Shown here: positions 33,892 to 43,330 of the stretch, one piece after another | Layout of the letters: each line of letters opens with the position of its first letter | Position numbering within the stretch: position 1 is the first letter of the stretch | DNA from: Mangrovicoccus sp. HB161399 | GTDB taxonomy: Bacteria; Pseudomonadota; Alphaproteobacteria; Rhodobacterales; Rhodobacteraceae | DNA length: 64,000 nucleotides | Direction: 5' to 3' | NCBI RefSeq assembly: GCF_013184745.1 | Contig: NZ_JAATVU010000013.1 | Location: 1 to 64,000, forward strand | Made by a program: the position numbers and the translations under genes | Notes under the pieces: generated by a model | What the model was told of the DNA's origin: nothing | The model's input: only the letters and a program-made list of their open reading frames with translations | The model's database searches: none

Positions 33892-34632
33892 ATGATGGAC
33901 ATCACGACGCTCTTCCTGCTGCTTTCCTGGCCCGACATCCTGGCCGCCGGCTTCACGCTGCTCTGCTGGGGGCTGGTCGGCTGGCATGTCGAACATCCGC
34001 AGCAGTCCCGCCCCTCGGTCAACCGGCTGATGCGCCAGTACCGCCGCGCCTGGATGCTGAACAACATCGACCGCAGCCCGAGGGTGCATGACGCGACGCT
34101 GCTGGGCTCGCTGCGCGACGGCACCGCCTTCTTCGCCTCCGCCTGCCTGATCGCGATCGGCGGCGCGCTGGCGCTGATCGGCAATACCGACCGGCTCGAC
34201 AAGGTCGCCTCCGAGCTGATGATGGGCCCGACGGCATCGATCCTGTGGGAGGTCAAGATCCTGCTGCCGCTCCTCCTGATCACCAACGCCTTCATGAAGT
34301 TCGTCTGGTCGCACCGGGTCTTCGGCTATTGCTCGGTGATGATGGGAGCGATCCCCAACGACGTCTCGGACCCCGAGGCGCGGCGCCGCGCGCTGATGGC
34401 GGCGGAGCTGAACATCGAGGCGGCGCGCTCCTACAACCGCGGCCTGCGCTCGGTCTATTTCGCGCTCGGCGCGCTCGGCTGGCTGATCGGGCCGGTGGCG
34501 CTGGTGCTGACCACGGCAGTCACGGCGGGCACCATCTGGCACCGCGAATTCGCCTCCTCATCGCGGCGGCTGCTGCTGGAAGGCAAGCTCCCCGAGGAAA
34601 GCCTGCGCGAGATCGCGGCAGACAAGGACTGA
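33892..34632 (+). CDS. DUF599 family membrane protein
   Basis: A 246-residue protein with four or five membrane segments. The conserved DUF599 features are visible: RQYRRAWM, then RDGTAFFASACLIAIGG and NAFMKFVWSHRVFGYCSVM, followed by RSVYFALGALGWL. The function is unknown. A tandem ATGATG start makes Met1 ambiguous by one codon; GGGAGAGG precedes it. Confidence 0.88.
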   Translation: MMDITTLFLLLSWPDILAAGFTLLCWGLVGWHVEHPQQSRPSVNRLMRQYRRAWMLNNIDRSPRVHDATLLGSLRDGTAFFASACLIAIGGALALIGNTDRLDKVASELMMGPTASILWEVKILLPLLLITNAFMKFVWSHRVFGYCSVMMGAIPNDVSDPEARRRALMAAELNIEAARSYNRGLRSVYFALGALGWLIGPVALVLTTAVTAGTIWHREFASSSRRLLLEGKLPEESLREIAADKD

Positions 34633-34856
34633 GGCCCGCGGGCCGCCGGAGCAGTCAGGAGGCCGCATCCCTGCGCCTGGACAGCACGCACGCCCCCATG
34701 CCGCCGCCGCGCGCTCTGAGCGGCGGCTGCCGGGCGCGATCCGCCCCTTTGCACGGGATCGCATGTCTCCGGCCGGATGATCCGGCAGAGGCCTCCGGGG
34801 AAAGGTGCGGATCCCGGAGGACGGGTCGGCGCCCGATGCCGGAACGCGGCCGACGC

Positions 34857-36944
34857 TCATAGCGCGCGGCGGCGGCGTCCCTCCAGCAGCCAGGCGGCGA
34901 TCACCAGCCCCGCGGCCAGGAACAGGAAGGCCCAGGGCGGCAGCAGCGGCAGCACCCGCAGGTCGGCGGTGACATAGGCATCGCGCGGGGTGATCCCGAT
35001 CCAGCCGCGTCCTGCCGCAGGACGGCCCGCGCGCACCTCACGCAGATCCGGCATGCCCGCCTCCAGCGGCACGACCCCGCCGCGCGTGCCGGAGACCAGC
35101 GGCGCAATGGCGTCGCCCGAGGCGATGGTCTGCTCGAACTCCCGCGGCGCCGACGGCCCCAGCGCGATCACCGCGTCGAGCGTGCCGTCGGTGATGCGGT
35201 AGAGCCCGATCTCCGGCGCGTCGAACTTGGCTTCGAACCGGCCCGGGCTGACCTCCTCGGGCACCAGGGTCCAGCTGTCGCCGCCCGGGCCCGTCACGGT
35301 GATGTCGCCGGTGCTGTCCTCCAGCGTGCGGCGGATCACGGTCATCGACTGGCCCTCGGCCTCGGCCCAGAGCGCCTCTTCCTCCAGCTCCGGCTCCTTC
35401 ATCATCCAGTGCGCGAGGCGGCGCAGCAGCTCGAGCTGCGGACCGCCGCCCTCGAAACCGCGGTTCCACAGCCAGGCATGGTCGGAGGCCAGCAGCGCCA
35501 CGCGCCCCTCGCCCACCCGGTCGAGCACCAGCAGCGGCTTGTCGTCCGGACCCGACATCACCGTCTCGCCGGATTTCTGGTCGAGGTCGATCATCCGGAA
35601 CCAGCGGCCCCAGAACGGCGCCTCGGCGCCTTCGGGCGCGTTTTCCGCGCCCCAGGCGTCGAGCCCCTCGGTCACCGGATGGCGGCGGCCGAGATCGGTC
35701 AGCTGCGGCTTGAAGCCCTCCTCGTAGACCCGCGCGGTCGGTTCGGCCGGGATGATCTGGTTCAGCGGCGTGCGGTAGATCGAGGTGGCGCCGGCGAAGT
35801 CGGGACCGGCGGCGATCAGCACCGCGCCGCCGTCCTCGACATACTGGCGGATGTTGTCGAGATAGATCACCGGCAGGATCCCGCGCCGCTTGTAGCGGTC
35901 GAAGATGATCAGGTCGAACTCGTCGATCTTCTCCAGGAACAGCTCCCGCGTCGGGAAGGCGATCAGCGACAGTTCCGTCACCGGCACGCCGTCCTGCTTC
36001 TCCGGCGGGCGGAGAATGGTGAAATGCACCAGATCGACCGAGCTGTCGGATTTCAGCAGGTTCCGCCAGGTGCGCTCGCCCGCATGCGGCTCGCCCGAGA
36101 CCAGCAGCACGCGCAGCCGGTCGCGCACGCCGTTGATCTGCAGCACGGCGGCGTTGTTGCGGTCGGTCAGCTCGCCGGGGCTGTCCTCCAGCGTGAACTG
36201 GATGACGTTCATGCCGCCATGGGGCAGCACCACCGGCAGGTCGATATCCTCGCCGACCGGCACCTGGTAGGTCCGCGCCTCGCCGCCGTCGAGCGCCAGC
36301 GACAGGTTCGCGGTCGTGCCGATGTCCTCCGGCACGTCGCCCTGGTCCTCGATCCTCAGCGTCAGGTGGAATTCCTCGCCGAGAATGGCGAAGGCCGGGG
36401 CGTTCTTGACGATCAGGCGGCGGTCCCAGTCGGTGCCGTGGCCGGTCATCAGCAGGTGCACCGGCGCGGGCACGGAGGGCATCTGCGCCATGTCGTGGAT
36501 CTGCCCGTCCGAGACGACGACGATCCCGGCGACGCGGGCGCGCGGCTCGTCGGCCAGCGCCTCGGACACCGCCTGCATCACCAGCGAGCCCTCGTTGCCC
36601 TCGGCATCGTGCACGGTGATTTCGCGCAGTTCGGTATTGGGCCGCGCGGCGACCTCGGCGCGCAGCGTCTCGAGCGCGTCCCCGGTCTGCGCCGCCCGGT
36701 CGGACAGCTTCTGGCTGGCCGTCTCGTCGATCACCGCGATGACGATGTCCGACAGCGGCGCCCTGTCCTCCTCCTGCAGCGAGGGGTTCGCGGCGGCGCC
36801 GAGCAGCGCGACCGCGGCCAGCGCCCGCAGCCACCAGCCCGACAGCCGGTTCACCGCGGCGAAGATCACCAGCGCGGCCGCTGCGGCGGCCAGCACCCAG
36901 ACCAGGCCGAGCGGAACGAGCGGGGCGAAGATTACCTGGTCCAT
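34857..36944 (-). CDS. Large membrane protein of the MoxR/DUF58 operon
   Basis: A 695-residue protein. Two N-terminal membrane segments (VPLGLVWVLAAAAAALVIFA; LRALAAVALLGAAA) are followed by a long soluble domain beginning SDIVIAVIDETASQKLSDR, a von Willebrand-like start with unusual motif spacing. A glutamine-amidotransferase-like region lies around YVEDGGAVLIAAGPDFAG, and one membrane segment near the C-terminus. Conserved in this operon among Rhodobacterales but uncharacterised. It starts 3 bp after the DUF4159 gene. Confidence 0.75.
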   Translation of the reverse strand: MDQVIFAPLVPLGLVWVLAAAAAALVIFAAVNRLSGWWLRALAAVALLGAAANPSLQEEDRAPLSDIVIAVIDETASQKLSDRAAQTGDALETLRAEVAARPNTELREITVHDAEGNEGSLVMQAVSEALADEPRARVAGIVVVSDGQIHDMAQMPSVPAPVHLLMTGHGTDWDRRLIVKNAPAFAILGEEFHLTLRIEDQGDVPEDIGTTANLSLALDGGEARTYQVPVGEDIDLPVVLPHGGMNVIQFTLEDSPGELTDRNNAAVLQINGVRDRLRVLLVSGEPHAGERTWRNLLKSDSSVDLVHFTILRPPEKQDGVPVTELSLIAFPTRELFLEKIDEFDLIIFDRYKRRGILPVIYLDNIRQYVEDGGAVLIAAGPDFAGATSIYRTPLNQIIPAEPTARVYEEGFKPQLTDLGRRHPVTEGLDAWGAENAPEGAEAPFWGRWFRMIDLDQKSGETVMSGPDDKPLLVLDRVGEGRVALLASDHAWLWNRGFEGGGPQLELLRRLAHWMMKEPELEEEALWAEAEGQSMTVIRRTLEDSTGDITVTGPGGDSWTLVPEEVSPGRFEAKFDAPEIGLYRITDGTLDAVIALGPSAPREFEQTIASGDAIAPLVSGTRGGVVPLEAGMPDLREVRAGRPAAGRGWIGITPRDAYVTADLRVLPLLPPWAFLFLAAGLVIAAWLLEGRRRRAL

Positions 36945-36947
36945 GGC

Positions 36948-39725
36948 TCAGTTCCCCAGCCGGTCGAGCAGGGCCGGCACATGGACCTGGTCGGACTTGT
37001 AGTTGCCGGTCAGCACATGCATCACGAGATTGACGCCGAAGCGGTAGGCGACCTCGCGCTGGCGCTCGCCGCCGAGGCCCGAGCCCACGCGCAGCAGCGG
37101 CTGGCGGCGGTCGTCGGTCGCCCAGGCCCCGGCCCAGTCATTGCCGCCGATCACCACGGGCGTCACGCCGTCATTGAGATCGCGGAAGGGCATGCCCTCC
37201 ACCGCCTGCGCGCCGGGCGGCGCCGCCTCGACCCAGACCTCGCGCCCGGCGAAGCGGCCCGGAAAGTCCTGGATCAGGTAGAAGGCGCGGGTCAGCACGT
37301 GGTCCTCGGGGATCGGCTCCAGCGGCGGGATGTCGAGCCCGGCGGCGATTTCCTGCAGGCGGCGGCTTTCCGGCGTGGTGCCGCCATAGCCCGAGACATT
37401 GGCGTCGCGGGTGTCGAAGACGATCATGCCGCCCGTCCGCAGGTAGCGGTTCAGCTTGGCATAGGCCTCGGCCGAAGGCAGCGGCTGGTCCGCCGTCACC
37501 GTCCAGTAGATCAGCGGGAAGAAGCTCAGCTCGTCGGTCTCGACATCGACCTCCGTCGGGTCGGCGGGCTCGATCGAGGTGCGGGCGTAGAGCACGTCGG
37601 AAAGACCGGCCAGACCGGCGCGGGTGATCTCGTCGACCCGCGCGTCCCCGGTGCGGACATAGGCCAGCGTGACCTCGGACGTGGCCGCGATCGCCTTGGC
37701 GTCGGCCGCGTCCTGCGCCTGCGCGCCGCCCTGCGGCAGCCCGGCGAAAAGCGCGGCCAGCAGCAAGGCCGCAGTGCCTGCGCGCCGCAGCCGGGGCATC
37801 TTGCCCGAAAGCCACATCGAGGCCAGCAGGTCGGCCATCAGCAGCAGCAGCGCCGCGGAGAGCACCCCGCCCTTCAGCGGGGTTTCCTTCCGGACGTCCA
37901 GCCCCTCGACCGGGATGCGCTCCGGCCAGGCGGTCGGGGTCAGCACGGTGTCAGCTCCAATCACGTTCAGCGCCAGCCGGCGGTCGCCCTCGGCATAGAC
38001 CCCCGGCGGCATGTCTGCGGCGGGCACCGCGGCGGCCAGCCGCTCGCCGGGCACGCCCGCCATGGTTCCCGCCTCGCCCGAGGCGCCGAACCCGTCGATC
38101 AGTTCCTCGGCCACCCAGGTGGTTCCGGCCAGCGCCTCGGCATCGGGCCGCGCGCTGCCCGCCGCCACGGCGAGGCGTTCCAGCATCGACATGAAGAGGC
38201 CCGAGAGCGGCAGGTTCGACCATTCGGCATTGGCGGTGACGTGGAACAGCACCACCTGGCCGTCGCCCACCGCCTTGCGGGTGACCAGCGGCGTGCCGTC
38301 CTTCAGCGCCGCGATGGTGCGCTCGGCGAGGTCGGGATCGGGCTGGGCCAGCACCTGCGCGGTCACGGTCACTTCCTCGGGGACCTCCAGGCCGTAGAAG
38401 GGCGAGTCCTCGGCGAAGGGCATCAGCGTCTTCGGCGCGCCCCAGCTCATCGCGCCGCCCACCGACCGGCCGCCCTCGCGCAGCCGCACCGGCATCAGCG
38501 GGTCCTCGCTGTCGCGGCTGACATCGGAGGCGGCCAGGCGCGGCCCGGCGAAGCGCAGCAGCAGGCCGCCCTTCTCCACCCATTCGCCGATCCGGTCCTC
38601 CTCGGCGGGCGACAGCCGCGCCACGTCGGCAAGGATCAGCACGTCGGGATTGGCCAGCAGCATGTCGTCGAGGTCGGTCTCCAGCAGGTCGGCATTCGGC
38701 GCCAGGGCCTGGCGCAGGTAGTGCAGCTGCGACAGCAGCTCGAATCCCTCGCCCTCGCCCTGCCCCGACAGCAGCGCGATCTCCCGGCGGCGCAGCGAGT
38801 CGTCGGTCAGGCTGACCGCCCCGGCGGACCGCACGGCCTCGATCTCGAAGCGGGTGACGCGGTTCCGGAGTTCCGCAGGCAGGCTCAGCTCCACCGTGGC
38901 CTCGGCGGCGCCGGGCTCGAAGGCGCCCGCGGCACGGGCCAAGATGCGCTCCGCCCCGGTCGGGTCGAGCCCGCGGGCGGCGACCGCGAACTCCGTCCCG
39001 TCGCCGGTGCGGGCGCGGATCGCTGTGAGCTTGATGATGCCGTCCTCGTAGACGGCGGGCTTCAGCCCCATGACCGGACGCGGCCCCTCGAAGACCCGGA
39101 CAGTGCCGCGATCCTCCAGCGCCGCCAGCAGGCCGGACCGCCCGTCGCGCGCGATCCCGTCCGACAGCCAGAGCGTGTCGAAGCCCTCGTCCGGCAGCGC
39201 CGCCGCCCAGTCCGCCACCGCTTCCGGCGCGGGCTCCCAGGGGGCGGGCTGCAGCGAGGGCAGCCGGGTCAGCCAGGCCTCGGCCGACTGGAAGGCCGGC
39301 GCGCCCGGTTCCAGCGCGGTCAGGGCCGCGACCGCCACCGGACGGCCGTCGCGCGCCGCCTCGGTCAGCGCCGCATCCACCCGGTCGATGCGGCGGCTCC
39401 AGTCGCCGGCATCCGCCCAGCTGCCGTCGAGCAGGATCAGCAGCGGACCGCGCCCGCCCTCGGTCTGGGAGGGATTCAGCACCGGCCCGGCGAAACCGAG
39501 GATCACCAGCGCCACCGCCGCCATGCGCAGCAGCAGCAGCCACCAGGGCGTGCGGTCGGTCTGGCTTTCGTCGTCGCTCAGCCCGAGCAGCAGCGCCACG
39601 CCGGGAAAGCGGCGGCGGATCGGCGCGGGCGGCACGGCGCGCAGGATCACCCAGAGGACCGGCAGGGCCAGCAGCGCGAACAGGAGCGCCGGGGCGGTGA
39701 ATCCCAGGGAGCCGAGGGTGAGCAT
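36948..39725 (-). CDS. BatA-like/DUF4159 domain protein
   Basis: A 925-residue membrane protein. The N-terminal double-membrane BatA domain is clear (LTLGSLGFTAPALLFALLAL; then PWWLLLLRMAAVALVILGF). A large periplasmic region follows, then further membrane segments near residues 620-660. The C-terminal DUF4159 domain (VTLAYVRTGDARVDEITRAG; RTGGMIVFDTRD) completes it. Its start overlaps the DUF58 gene stop by one base (TGATG). It probably works with the MoxR ATPase in envelope quality control. Confidence 0.85.
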   Translation of the reverse strand: MLTLGSLGFTAPALLFALLALPVLWVILRAVPPAPIRRRFPGVALLLGLSDDESQTDRTPWWLLLLRMAAVALVILGFAGPVLNPSQTEGGRGPLLILLDGSWADAGDWSRRIDRVDAALTEAARDGRPVAVAALTALEPGAPAFQSAEAWLTRLPSLQPAPWEPAPEAVADWAAALPDEGFDTLWLSDGIARDGRSGLLAALEDRGTVRVFEGPRPVMGLKPAVYEDGIIKLTAIRARTGDGTEFAVAARGLDPTGAERILARAAGAFEPGAAEATVELSLPAELRNRVTRFEIEAVRSAGAVSLTDDSLRRREIALLSGQGEGEGFELLSQLHYLRQALAPNADLLETDLDDMLLANPDVLILADVARLSPAEEDRIGEWVEKGGLLLRFAGPRLAASDVSRDSEDPLMPVRLREGGRSVGGAMSWGAPKTLMPFAEDSPFYGLEVPEEVTVTAQVLAQPDPDLAERTIAALKDGTPLVTRKAVGDGQVVLFHVTANAEWSNLPLSGLFMSMLERLAVAAGSARPDAEALAGTTWVAEELIDGFGASGEAGTMAGVPGERLAAAVPAADMPPGVYAEGDRRLALNVIGADTVLTPTAWPERIPVEGLDVRKETPLKGGVLSAALLLLMADLLASMWLSGKMPRLRRAGTAALLLAALFAGLPQGGAQAQDAADAKAIAATSEVTLAYVRTGDARVDEITRAGLAGLSDVLYARTSIEPADPTEVDVETDELSFFPLIYWTVTADQPLPSAEAYAKLNRYLRTGGMIVFDTRDANVSGYGGTTPESRRLQEIAAGLDIPPLEPIPEDHVLTRAFYLIQDFPGRFAGREVWVEAAPPGAQAVEGMPFRDLNDGVTPVVIGGNDWAGAWATDDRRQPLLRVGSGLGGERQREVAYRFGVNLVMHVLTGNYKSDQVHVPALLDRLGN

Positions 39726-40597
39726 CAGCGGGTCTTCTCCATCGCGCCGTAAAGCCAGAGCAGCGCGGATTGCGCGCTCTCGCCGGTATGGTGGCAGGCG
39801 AACTGCCAGCCGGTCAACCGCGCCAGATCGGCAAGCCGCGCCTTGCGCTCGGCCAGCCGCTCCAGATAGCGGCTGCGCAGGCTGGCCGCCTGCAGCGTTT
39901 CATGCGCGATGCCGCCGCCCATGCTCTCGAAAACGGTGCGCCCGTCGAAGGGGAACGCCTCCTCGTCCGGATCCAGCACCTGCAGCAGCGCGCCCCGCAC
40001 GCCGCGGTCGGCCGCCTGGGTCAGCGCCGCCTCGACCCGGTCGAAGGGGCCCATGAAATCCGACACGAAGAGCGCGCGGGATTTCGTCATCATGCCGCGG
40101 ATGTCCGGCGCTCCGTAATCGCCGCCGCCGCCGCGCAGCAGACCCTCGGCGATGCGCAGTAGCTGGATTTCGCCGGTTCTCGGCGGCACGTCTAGGCCGG
40201 TCAGCCCGACCCGCTCGCCGCCGCGCAGCAGCAGGATCGCGACCGCCATTGCCAGCGTCCGCGCCCGGGCGGCCTTGGGCGGCACGCCCTTGGAGGCGAA
40301 GTCCATCGATTGCGCCCCGTCGACCCAGAGCAGCACGGTCTGGCTGGCTTGCCATTCTCGCTCCCGGATGAACTGCTGGTCCGACCGCGCCGAACGGCGC
40401 CAGTCGATCAGCCGCGCCTCGTCGAAGGCCTGGGCCGGGCGGTACTGCCAGAATTCCTCGCCCGATCCCGGGCGGCGGCGGCCATGCGCGCCCAGCAGCA
40501 TGTTGGCCGCCAGATGCTCCGCATCCGCCAGCAGCGGCGGCAGCGCGGCGGAAATGTCCTGGGCGTCATGTCTCAGTTCGGCAGGGGTGCCGGTCAT
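39725..40597 (-). CDS. DUF58 domain-containing protein
   Basis: A 290-residue cytoplasmic protein with the DUF58 signature GRRRPGSGEEFWQYRPAQAF then IDWRRSARSDQ, followed by a von Willebrand A-like fold (VLLWVDGAQSMDF). It is the usual partner of MoxR ATPases. ATG 40597 overlaps the stop of the GIY-YIG gene (ATGA). Frames extending further upstream are shadows of that gene. Confidence 0.9.
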   Translation of the reverse strand: MTGTPAELRHDAQDISAALPPLLADAEHLAANMLLGAHGRRRPGSGEEFWQYRPAQAFDEARLIDWRRSARSDQQFIREREWQASQTVLLWVDGAQSMDFASKGVPPKAARARTLAMAVAILLLRGGERVGLTGLDVPPRTGEIQLLRIAEGLLRGGGGDYGAPDIRGMMTKSRALFVSDFMGPFDRVEAALTQAADRGVRGALLQVLDPDEEAFPFDGRTVFESMGGGIAHETLQAASLRSRYLERLAERKARLADLARLTGWQFACHHTGESAQSALLWLYGAMEKTR

Positions 40598-41534
40598 GCG
40601 GCGGCCTCCGTCACCGCGGCCAGCCGCGCGGCTTCCCAGTCCCTGTAGGTCTGGCCGGTGCTCTCGACGCGCCATTCGACCGGTCCGGCGCAGGAGCGCC
40701 CGGCGACGACGGCCCCCGCCGCGCTTGTGCTGTTGAAAGCGTAGTCGCGCACGAAAACCAGCCGCCCCGGTTCCGTCGTGGGCACGAGCACGCCGGAGGC
40801 GACGAGATCCTGATGGATCTGCGCATAGGTCCGCGGCGCCGCGCCCGAGCATTCCGCTCTGGCGAAGGACCCTTCGCGCACGAAGAATTCCCCGCCGATC
40901 TGGCTGGCATGCGCCACGAGGGAGTGCTTGGCCATGCGAAGCTCGAAGGCTGTCGCACCCGACGGCGCCGGCACCCCGCTGCCGGATTGCGGGTCATTGG
41001 CAATCTGGCCGGCCGACGCCGAAATCGCGCGCCGCCGGTCATCGAAAGCGGACACCCCGAGCGCCGGCAGCACCACGCGCAGTTCCGAGAGGAAGCCTTC
41101 CATATTCGCCGCCTGCGCCTCCGACAGCCCCGCCCCGCCGGGGATGTTGCCATTCTCCAGATCGCGGCCGAGGCCGCGGGCGGTCTCGACCAGCCGCGCC
41201 TCGATATAGCGCGCATGCGCCTTGTTGAGCGCATCCGCCCGCGCCGTGACAAGCACCGCATGGTCCCACCAGTCGCGGCCGGCGGCATGCTGCCGGAGCC
41301 GCACCGACAGGCGCTCGGTTTCGCCGATATAGAGCCGCACGCGGCCCTCGCTCTCGCCCATCAGCAGGTGGACGCCGGTATGGCCCGCCTCGGGGCGGCG
41401 CAGCGCGGTTTCCAGCCGCACCCACGGCACCATCAGCACATGGCCCGTCCAGTTGAACATCTCGGCCGTCACCAGCCCGTCCGGCGTGCCTTCGACGAAA
41501 TAGAGCTCCAGGGACCTGCCCCGGCCCGGATCGG

Positions 41535-41538
<4 letters not shown>
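40594..41538 (-). CDS. GIY-YIG nuclease/DUF4357 domain protein
   Basis: A 314-residue protein. The N-terminal half has a GIY-YIG-like core: GHTGVHLLMGESEGRVRLYI then GETERLSVRLRQHA, followed by HARYIEARLVETA. The C-terminal part (AFELRMAKHSLVAHASQIGG, then FFVREGSFARAE and YAQIHQDLVASGVL) matches DUF4357. Such proteins are usually linked to restriction or DNA modification, yet this gene overlaps both MoxR (ATGA at 41535) and DUF58 (ATGA at 40594), so it is locked into the operon. Confidence 0.82.
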
Positions 41539-42542
<1,004 letters not shown>

Positions 42543-42602
42543 GACTTTCTCCTATTCCGGGGTATGTTGCCATCATAGAGCCACGTCTCCGGACAGTTTC
42601 AA

Positions 42603-43202
42603 ATGACAAATGACGGAAAACCGCAAAACATCGTGAGCCCGGAAATGACCACCGACGCCGACAGCCTGATGAAATCCGCCGCCCGCGCCGCCAAGAAGGG
42701 CCCGCCGCCGGTTCACCTGTGGAATCCGCCTTTCTGCGGCGATATCGACATGCGCATCGCCCGCGACGGCACGTGGTTCTACATGGGCACGCCGATCGGC
42801 CGGCCCGCCATGGTCAAGCTGTTCTCGTCCATTCTCAAGAAGGAGGGAGATGCCTATTTTCTGGTCACTCCCGTCGAGAAAGTGGGCATCCAGGTCGATG
42901 ACGCGCCCTTCCTGGCGGTGGATTTCACCGTCTCGGGCGAGGGCGCGGAGCAGGTCCTGACCTTTGCGACCCATGTCGGCGACGAGGTCGCGGCCGGGCC
43001 CGATCACCCGGTCCGGGTGGAGACCGGCGCCGATGGCGAGCCCTCCCCCTACATCCATGTCCGCGCCGGGCTGGAGGCGCTGATCGACCGCAAGAGCTTC
43101 TACCGGCTGGTGGAGCTCTGCGCCGAGAAGGACGGCTGGTTCGGCCTGTGGTCGGGCGGCGCGTTCTTCCCGGTGGCGCCCGCGGCGGCCCTTCCGCAGT
43201 GA
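42603..43202 (+). CDS. DUF1285 domain-containing protein
   Basis: A 199-residue protein with the DUF1285 core: PPVHLWNPPFCGDIDMRI, DGTWFYMGTPIGRPAMVKLF, then YFLVTPVEKVGIQVDDAPF. Function unknown; the fold is known from structural genomics. It frequently neighbours MoxR in Rhodobacterales and here is divergent from it. A strong hairpin follows. Confidence 0.9.
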   Translation: MTNDGKPQNIVSPEMTTDADSLMKSAARAAKKGPPPVHLWNPPFCGDIDMRIARDGTWFYMGTPIGRPAMVKLFSSILKKEGDAYFLVTPVEKVGIQVDDAPFLAVDFTVSGEGAEQVLTFATHVGDEVAAGPDHPVRVETGADGEPSPYIHVRAGLEALIDRKSFYRLVELCAEKDGWFGLWSGGAFFPVAPAAALPQ

Positions 43203-43228
43203 CGGCGGGGCCGGGCGACGGCGAGGGT

Positions 43229-43254
43229 CCGGGAGAGGGACGGCCCTCTCCCGG
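43229..43254 (+). terminator. Terminator of the DUF1285 gene
   Basis: Perfect 11-bp stem CCGGGAGAGGG/CCCTCTCCCGG with loop ACGG, 27 bp past the stop codon. Only a weak T-rich stretch follows. Confidence 0.65.
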
Positions 43255-43330
43255 CCTGGCCCGATTTCCCCTTTCGCGCCGCGGCGGGCTCTTCTAGGTA
43301 GGTCCGGAAAACGGCAAGGAGCGCGCGGCA

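Noticed and set aside
35409-39752. A 1447-codon open frame on the plus strand
   Set aside because: It is antisense to the DUF4159 and membrane-protein genes, with Arg/Gly/Gln/His-rich noise and no family resemblance.
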